Position numbers and translations under genes: made by a program | Assembly: GCF_000224145.3 (NCBI RefSeq) | Contig: NC_020168.2 | Location: forward strand, 6,491,792 to 6,555,791 | DNA length: 64,000 nt | Direction of reading: 5' to 3' | From: Ciona intestinalis | Lineage: Eukaryota; Chordata; Ascidiacea; Phlebobranchia; Cionidae | In this document: piece after piece, positions 57,383 to 64,000 of the stretch | Numbering within the stretch: position 1 is the first letter of the stretch | Layout: each line of letters starts with the position of its first letter | Notes under the pieces: model-generated | The model's database searches: none | The model's input: only the letters and a program-made list of their open reading frames with translations | Told to the model about the DNA's origin: nothing

Positions 57383-57580
57383 TAGTAGGGTGGGGTAAGA
57401 CGGGATACCTTTAGCACCTAATGTCCTAATATTAGGATCGAATTTTTTTTAAAGAATTAACAATGGCCAATGGGAGTCGTGAGGATACAGTTTTATAATT
57501 CTTTGAAGGTTTTTTGTTTACTACCAAGTGGGAAGAGAAAATAAAATGAAAGGTGTCCCATCTTCCCCTACCCTACTATA
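57383..57580. mobile_element. TIR miniature element, complete
   Basis: 'tagtagggtggggtaagacg' and 'atcttcccctaccctactat' form the terminal inverted repeats, flanked on both sides by TA-rich sequence (a TA target duplication is possible). One of the cleanest copies, ~198 bp. Confidence 0.8.
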
Positions 57581-57604
57581 TATATTTCAAAGCACACATC
57601 TTAC

Positions 57605-60337
57605 CTTCGTTATTAACGAACGAATATGCTATTTCTATTAATTTACGTTGAACGCTTTGTGTTGGGACAAATACGTAGCTTATCGGGTGTGGGAACACCA
57701 AGCTGCCGTAGTAATTGTTTGGTGTTGGAAGCTTTAACACCTGTGAAAATATGTGGGTTTACCTCATGCTCACTGTCGAGTTATAACATGGGTGTCTTCT
57801 TATACACCAGACACACATGGTGTATTTATACATCTCATGCTCACTGTCGAGTTATTCCATGGGTGTATTTTGGTACACCATAGGATATATTCATAAACCC
57901 CCTTTGCTTACATAAATTTACAGTATATACTACTTCAAGCTAAGCCAACTTACATCAAACACATTCGAATATCCAAGGTTGCTCATCCTCGCATAAGTTT
58001 GCATGTCAGATAATGTATTGAAGTCTCCACCCCAAACTACTTGTGGTTCAAACTCAAGCGAAAATCTTTGTTCTAAATCTTTCTTGATCATCTTCGTAAT
58101 TTGATGAATGCTGTTTACCTGTTTAATTTAAACACACTTTTAATTTTAGTATGTTTATACTAATTGTTTTTTTTTTTTTTAGAAATTTAGGAGGTTGTTT
58201 AGAAGCCATAAAATATAAGCTAGATCGATTAATCAGAACTTGTCCATTATATTTTGAAGAGAATATTCATTGGATGCCCTTTAGTACGTAGATCAAATTT
58301 ACTCTTACGGCAGGGCAACAACAGTCGTTATAACACGGGTTTTATGTTCCATACACCTCAACCCATATAGTCACTGTTTACATATACAACATACATTTTA
58401 AATAAATGTATACAACTTATCAAGGCCGCGTGGCGGGGCAAGGATAGTCGTTATACCCCAGATGTTCTGTTTCATACACCTCGTGCCGGAGTTAGCACGT
58501 ATTTATTTTGTAGGTGATTTGCATTAAATTTCTGTCACCATACCTGAAACAGCCTCGTTCCAATCCCCAGTATTCCCTTTTCCAACTGACTGTTAACGAA
58601 GGTAATCGGTGGTCGGTTGACCTGGGCCATCTCGAAGGTCGCGAACACCACACGGTTGCCGCTAGATGTCGTAAGAAAGTCGCGAGTATCGAGCAACGTA
58701 AGTCGACGTGGTTTGAAGAAAATGGCGTTACCGAGGCCCTGTGTGACGTCATATACGCATTTATGACGAGATAAATATATAAAGTAAACTGGGGTAAGAT
58801 GGTCCAGGATTTATTCTCTTTTTTGTTTTGGTAGTAAACAAATAATATTTGCAGAATCATAAAATCGTATCCCAGGACTATTTGTTAATTGTTAAAAACA
58901 CCATCACGTGCTAACAGTGTCCATCTTACCCCGCCGTACTTAATGTTAATTACATCTTTAAGATAAGGAGGCAGCAGTTTTAACGAACAGTGAAGACAAC
59001 AATATAAACTTTATGACGTAACAGATCACCTGTTTTATGTTGATACGTAAAAATGCCGAAGGTTGAAAGATGGGTTCGTGTTCTTTATATATAGCAAGGT
59101 CATATGTATTACCAAGAGCCAGCTTTATTTCTTCAAGCCAATCGTTTTGAACCTGTGCGAACCGAAACGTTCAATTCAGTTATATTGTTATGATGGCTGC
59201 TATTAAATATTGGGCGTAGCTTATTTTGGACGAGCCCTGAATGAAGGTCGTATTAGGAACGATGGTTTAAATTAGGTTAATAAAAAGGGTGTGACACTTT
59301 AAGGTAGTTCATAGGGTTCTGCTATACCAGGTGTATAAAACATAACACCCGTTTTATAACGACTGTCGCTACCCCGCGAGGATAAATAAGATGCATTAAT
59401 GGGCGTTATGTTTTATACACCTATAGTGTGCCAGCTTATGAGTTATCTGGTATGTAACTTAGTGGATGACCGTTCACTACTAAGCAAAATTTTGCCCTCT
59501 TGTCAGATGGTAAACGAAACGGTGGTTCATTGAAATTTACATGTCGCCAAATATAACAATTTCATATTAAAACCGTTCATATTATCCTATAGTAATTTCA
59601 GTTCTAAAATTACCTCTTGTAGCATTATGACGTCAGCATTAGCGCCGATAATCGCGTTCTTCGCCATCAACAATCGGTTTGTTTCGTTGAACAATCGTCG
59701 ATCTATAACGCCTGCTGGGTACATTGCGTCGTTCGCCCACTTTGGGGCCAACAAGTTCCAGTTAAATACGAAAAGCTGCAAAAGATTTTGAGCTACAAAA
59801 CATAGAAAAGCCTGAAAACTTTTAGTACGAGATCGTTTTTTATTCGAACGAGTGCAAGAACAAAATATTGACCTTTTCCATCGACGATAAAACAGTATTT
59901 TAAACGCGCCTATAACACTTGGTTTAAAAGCAGGGTTAATAAAAAATAGAAAATTTGGGTCATCACACATAATGCCGAAAGCATGTGAATTTGAATTTAC
60001 GTGGCTAAACTTAATATATATATATAGTTGGGTGGGGGAAGATGGAACATCTTTTGGTCCCATTTGGTAGTAAACAAAAAACATTCAAAAAATTATAACC
60101 CTAACCCCACGACTCCCATATACCGTTGTTAATCGTTTAGAATACGATTAGGATGTATGACTATCATGTGCAAAAGGTGTCCCATCTTTCCCAACCCTAC
60201 TATATAGAATAGCATGATATGCTCTGGTAAATACGCTACTTTCTGTAAAACAAACTCACCGAGTTCCATTCATAACATTTAGAAGACGCTGACGCAACAA
60301 TTGCAAGTATGACGCAACAGACGAGTACATTTGTCAT
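57605..60337 (-). CDS. Secreted EEP-superfamily (endonuclease/exonuclease/phosphatase fold) protein, 3' end missing
   Basis: Six minus-strand exons (60260-60337, 59614-59775, 59030-59152, 58544-58738, 57954-58118, 57605-57740), in phase, give 286 residues and end at a good donor (G|gtaaga), so at least one more exon is expected, probably in or near the 56606-57105 gap. The N-terminus is a signal peptide (VLVCCVILAIVASA). EEP landmarks: FNWNLLAP (residues 30-37), ADVIMLQE (Glu80, metal ligand), GLGNAIFFKP, and GGDFNT (Asp218, Asn220). The usual NTHL histidine site reads NSQL (Gln172), so catalysis may be altered or lost. The terminal SDH motif would be in the missing part. Family members include DNase I-like, CCR4-like and lipid-phosphatase enzymes; the substrate cannot be assigned. 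It starts ~540 bp left of the DDA1-like gene, both leftward. Confidence 0.78.
57755..57885. repeat. ~71-bp minisatellite, about 1.8 units
   Basis: 'cctcatgctcactgtcgagt', 'tataacatgggtgtcttctt' and 'cagacacacatggtgtattt'. In the last visible intron of the EEP gene. Confidence 0.8.
58310..58510 (-). mobile_element. SINE tail copies, two in tandem
   Basis: Minus-strand tails: 'gcagggcaacaacagtcgtt', 'ataacacgggttttatgttc', then 'gtggcggggcaaggatagtc' and 'ttctgtttcatacacctcgt'. No heads. Confidence 0.6.
58783..58940. mobile_element. TIR miniature element, shortened
   Basis: 'aaactggggtaagatggtcc', 'ttggtagtaaacaaataata', 'aatcgtatcccaggactatt' and 'gtccatcttaccccgccgta', in an EEP-gene intron. 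Confidence 0.6.
59320..59470. mobile_element. SINE tail fragments, facing
   Basis: A plus-strand tail ('aacacccgttttataacgac', 'ctaccccgcgaggataaata') is followed by a minus-strand one ('gtgccagcttatgagttatc'). Confidence 0.5.
60024..60204. mobile_element. TIR miniature element in EEP intron 1
   Basis: 'agttgggtgggggaagatgg' and 'gtgtcccatctttcccaacc' are the terminal inverted repeats; core 'ggtagtaaacaaaaaacatt' and 'cccacgactcccatataccg'. Confidence 0.75.
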
Positions 60338-60779
60338 CTTAGTGGTTAGTGTGAATGAATTTATAAACCAAACTGCTCCTTTATAAACAAGACACCCATG
60401 CCTTTCGGGCGTGCATTATAGTACCACCTCGATTTCAATTAGAACCAGGGTCGCACATTAACAAAGTCTAGACGCATTTGAACGCGACAGCATAAAACAT
60501 TTTACAATTCAAGTGCACGGTAATAAAATGAAACTTTCTTACGTTTTATACGATGTCTATGTTACCGAAGTATAAACATATTGGTCCCTTCTAACATTCT
60601 CTAATCTAAATATAAAGACAAACAGGAGAATAGAACCCTTAACAAGCGTTATATCTGTATGGTAACTTTCGAGGGAATTTATTACAGTGGCTCGTATTAA
60701 ATAAGTGTCGTGTAACGGTCGCCACTTCAATGTTACGACCCTTAAAATACACATAACGCGTGAAGTTGATTGGTTATTA

Positions 60780-60912
60780 TATCCGCGCTGGTGACGTCAC
60801 TGCAATTGCGTCACTGTGGCAATACGTCATCAGTTGGTACGTCATCGCAAGTTTCATCCATCGATGACGTAACTTTCATGTCTTCTCCGAAAATGACGTG
60901 GAAGTGACGTCA
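60780..60912. promoter_or_regulatory. Cluster of CRE-like ACGTCA sites upstream of the EEP gene
   Basis: About eight (T)GACGTCA, TACGTCAT or TGACGTAA sites fall in ~130 bp, several at 15-20-bp spacing ('tggtgacgtcactgcaattg', 'aatacgtcatcagttggtac', 'gtcatcgcaagtttcatcca'). It lies ~440 bp upstream of the EEP start codon. The right part (60876 on) is inside the DDA1-like coding exon. It could be a promoter region responsive to CREB/ATF factors, or reflect the general excess of this octamer in the window. Confidence 0.4.
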
Positions 60913-61261
60913 TCTTTGGAATGCGATGGTTTGAAAATTTTTCTTCTCGGCTCGTCATCGGGGGGATTCCCGTCCGCGCTGGCTTGGGAATCCCCCGTGT
61001 TGATCTTGTGTTTCAAGTTTTCGTGTTTCTAAAAAATAAAATATTATTTAAACTGCTCTTCTGATAAAAAAAAAATTATTGCGCGAACGTTTCGTCTGCC
61101 ATTCTGCTGTCACGTGGGATAACGACGAATAAAGAGCATTTACAAGCTTTCCAATGAAGAAAATACAATGTGTCAAAACTTTTGTTCCGTCATACTCACT
61201 TTTTTATCAAGTTGTTGATACAAATATCTTAACAAGATCGAACTTCGGTCTTTCTTGATCA
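60876..61261 (-). CDS. DDA1: DDA1-like protein (DET1/DDB1-associated), last two exons only
   Basis: Minus-strand exons 61200-61261 and 60876-61028 join in phase 0. The first encodes SSILLRYLYQQLDKK, which matches the human DDA1 stretch TNILLRYLHQQWDKK almost residue for residue. The second continues with a charged tail containing DDEPRRKIFKPS, comparable to human APPRKVARTDSP, and stops at 60876. About 71 residues are visible of a ~100-residue family. The N-terminal part (the region with NRRPSVYLP in human) was not found in the remaining ~2.7 kb to the right, so it lies beyond the window, is very diverged, or the locus is partial. DDA1 helps assemble the DDB1-CUL4 ubiquitin ligase with DET1. 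Confidence 0.65.
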
Positions 61262-61655
61262 CTGAAACGTAACAATATAATTAATATAGAAATACTATAC
61301 ATAAGCACTTGGTAACCAAACAGTTTCCGAAACCAAATTTCGAATTTCGACGAAAATACAATTCCCACAATCGCATCCGGTGTGTCGTCACAATGACTTG
61401 GCCAGTGTTTCCAAATTAATTTTATTCGGAAAGAATTTAAACTTTTTTTTTTAATTTAAAGTTTTTTTGATTATGACGCAATACGACGTAGTATTTTGTA
61501 ATTGGATTCTTCATGTCATCACTGGAAACACTGTTCGAAGTAATGCAGGATTGTGACGTCATAACAGGAAACACAGAAAGTCGAATGAACGAGACCGCAA
61601 CTCGAGGATTGAAACAAAATGTCAGGATTCGGGATCTGCTGATGCATTGTTAGAA

Positions 61656-63773
61656 ATGAATAAAGCAGTGGCAAGTATTCTGTTGTTGATATGTTTCGAA
61701 ACATCGGCGGACTTCCGGTCCCGGATTCGAAGGGTGGCGGAACATATCCCATCGAGTATAAGAAGATGCGACCGTAAGCTGGGGCTAGAGAGCGGGGATA
61801 TACCAGATGATAGAATATCGGTGTCTACGGTGATCAATGAGCATAGGTATGGTAAAGAGAACGCTAGATTGAATGGTGATAATGCATGGGTGACGTATAC
61901 AGCACCGGAGCAATGGATACAGGTTGGTGGGGAGTGTGTGTGTGTATGCCATGGTATATATAGGTAGTATAAAGTTTTCATTAATTAAAACGAAACTTCT
62001 GAGTTATAGGGTAGGGGGCTTTTTTAATAGAGTTGTTGGGTTGTTTGCATGCTAAGTGTAGCGACCACGCTTTTAAACCGAGTCGTTTTTTATGGGTTTA
62101 ACACATAGATAGACGGTCTTCGTACATTGTGTTTGATCTTGGCTACCGTAGCCCTCAGTGCCCAACTGGGTGTATTGTGTGCGAGAAAAACATTAAATAG
62201 TACAATGATATAAAAGAAAATGGGAGACTGGTTTATGAGATATAGGGTAAACAGTGTACCAGTAAAGAACGGACGATGTACCGGTAAAGGACATACATTG
62301 TACAGCTATAGAGAACAGGCGACATAATAGACTGCACAATTAACAAAAAACAACGGATCATTATAATCAAACAGAGAATAACGAGACTACAATAACTGAC
62401 CAATAACAAGAACATAATGAACGGTTTTATAAATTCACAGATCGACCTTGGGAAAACAATGTATGTAAGTGGTGTTCAAACACAAGGACAGATCGTCCCC
62501 ACGCACGGAAGGTTGCTTGTATCTCAATACAAAGTGAAGTATAAGTCGAGTCCCCGTGGTAACGTGTGGCAGGCGGTGTCGGACAGAGGAGGCCCCATCA
62601 ACTTTAATGGTAACACGGACGGGACAAGAGTTGCGAGCGCGCGTTTTCCTGAACCAGTACTCGCCCAGGTTTGTGAAGCGATGACGTAGTTATACATTTG
62701 TGATGTCATTGGTGACGTGAGTTTGTATGGTTAGAACGCATACCTCCAACACGGACTTAAAGCTCATGCAAAAGTTGCATGGCTAACGTCTTTGGTCGGT
62801 GTAAATGGTAACTCTAGAAGTTGAAAGATCGTAATGGGCAACTCTGGCCATAATCTCAGGTGATAAAAAAGCGAGAAAGATTGTCGATGAAAATGTGTAT
62901 GTTAGCTTATGGGTAGGCTGGGAGTTTCAAGGCGGAAGCCCGAGTTGATAGTTATAAAAGTTACAGCGACATTTCCGCTTCTAGATGAGCGAACATGTAA
63001 GTATATTGCACATATTTTAACAGATCGTCCGCATCGTACCAGTATTATGGCCTGCGAGAGCGAACAGGATTGCTCTACGTCTTGAACTGCTTGGTTGTAG
63101 CATTGCGGCAGATTCAGGTAAATTACCCGTTTTCATGCCCACGATCAAGTTGCTAAAGCTTTTGCGATGTGTGAATAAGCAGACATAACTTTCGGTTGTT
63201 TTCGTTTTTTATATCCTCGTGAGGGGAAACTGAATATTTCATGGTTGCGACTACCATGCCCACAGTCGAGCTTTTGCAGTGTGTGAATTAGCAGACACGA
63301 CTTTTGGTTGGTCGTCAAGTGGTAACTTTATAGACATATCCGTATTGTGTTAACGTGTGGATACTTAGACATGCTTTCATTACCACAAAAAGCTTTATCA
63401 AACAGAGTTTTTAAGAGATTGTGCATACGTAACACCTGTATATATGTTGCTCCAGTTTTTAAAACCAGGCTGACATCATAGGTGTAAGCACTGCAGTTTT
63501 ATGCCGAAAATAGCTTTTAAGCTTTTGTGTTACATGAGACCAACAGTATTTTGAATCCGTAACACTCCCTACGTCCCAGGTTGCGGGAGTTTACGTTCGC
63601 AGACGAAACCCCGGGGTTCGATATCGAGCATGAACTACCCTGGCAGATACGACAACAACGCAAACTGCAGGTGGCAGATTATTGCTCCCATCTACCAAGT
63701 GATCATCCTAACCTTTGATCCTGGGTTCGCTTTGGAGTATGGATCCAATAACTGTAGGCTTGAATATGTTGAG
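61656..63773 (+). CDS. Secreted discoidin (F5/8C)-CUB protein, 5' part
   Basis: Exons 61656-61922, 62441-62668, 63024-63117 and 63580-63773 join in phase and continue past the right edge; about 261 residues are visible. A signal peptide (AVASILLLICFE) is followed by a dibasic segment (RSRIRR), then a complete discoidin domain from CDRKLGLESGDIPDDRIS through WIQIDLGKTMYVSGVQTQG to RIALRLELLGC, then the start of a CUB domain (CGSLRSQ, NYPGRYDNNANCRWQI, FDPGF). Discoidin domains bind phospholipids, glycans or matrix; CUB domains bind calcium and protein partners. F5/8C-CUB pairs occur in neuropilins, DCBLD and complement-like or spermadhesin-like proteins, here in reverse order to neuropilin. 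Whether a membrane span follows cannot be seen. Confidence 0.85.
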
Positions 63774-63839
63774 GTAAGCTTGTTGGTTTAATATTTAAAA
63801 ACATGAAGGTTCTGGGTTCGGAGTTCACCTTAGGTAGAA

Positions 63840-64000
63840 TGCTACATGTACATGAATATGGGGATACCATACGTTTGTTTGGAGCATAAGAAGACACCCA
63901 TGTTATAACCTGACAATGAGCATGAGGTGTATGAATATACCATGTGTGTCTGGTGTATAAAAATACATTCATGTTATAACTCGACAATGAGCATGAGGTG
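63840..64000. repeat. ~71-bp minisatellite reaching the window end
   Basis: 'taagaagacacccatgttat', 'gagcatgaggtgtatgaata' and 'accatgtgtgtctggtgtat', continuing at 64000. Intron after the first CUB exon; same unit orientation as at 52.8 kb. Confidence 0.85.

Noticed and set aside
59587-60084. 165-residue uninterrupted minus-strand reading
   Set aside because: Only 59614-59775 is the real EEP exon; the upstream part is intron and TIR-element sequence that happens to stay open.

Overview
The window looks like nuclear DNA of a solitary ascidian (sea squirt), most likely Ciona or a close relative. The evidence is AT-rich DNA, short phase-matched exons, chordate-type genes (importin-7/8, NSRP1, mitochondrial ATP synthase beta), and many copies of a tRNA-headed SINE and of TIR elements of the kind known from Ciona. 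The species call is an inference. All exon borders were read by eye from GT/AG sites, reading frame and remembered family sequences. No search was run.

Layout. 0.15-0.47 kb: possible first exon of a leftward gene leaving the window. 2.5-6.3 kb (+): type II membrane protein-kinase-like gene of the FAM69/PKDCC secretory type. 7.8-20.4 kb (+): 24-exon receptor-like gene (Reeler, Cys-rich linker, six EGF, SEA-like, one membrane span, tyrosine-rich tail). 21.7-36.5 kb (-): importin-7/8. 37.6-40.25 kb (-): NSRP1, head-to-head with a C2H2 zinc-finger gene at 40.6-41.9 kb (+). 42.7-47.4 kb (-): ATP synthase beta. 49.2-56.4 kb (+): secreted modular trypsin-like protease (SRCR, Sushi, trefoil-like, EGF, S1). 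57.6-60.3 kb (-): secreted endonuclease/exonuclease/phosphatase (EEP) fold protein whose 3' end probably lies in an assembly gap. 60.9-61.3 kb (-): last two exons of a DDA1-like gene. 61.7-63.8 kb and beyond (+): secreted discoidin (F5/8C) plus CUB protein running off the right edge.

Housekeeping genes (nuclear import, splicing, ATP synthesis, CUL4-ligase adaptor) sit between three groups of secretory or cell-surface genes. The protease, EEP protein and discoidin-CUB protein are neighbours and all begin with signal peptides, so they may act outside the cell. That they act together is only a guess. Introns and spacers are filled with SINE copies, ~200-bp TIR elements, two 8-bp-TSD hAT-like miniature elements, and a ~71-bp minisatellite found at seven loci. 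No retrovirus, LTR element, Polinton, CRISPR array or true RNA gene was recognised. Four runs of N (18970-19019, 22295-22344, 31333-31483, 56606-57105) mark assembly gaps.
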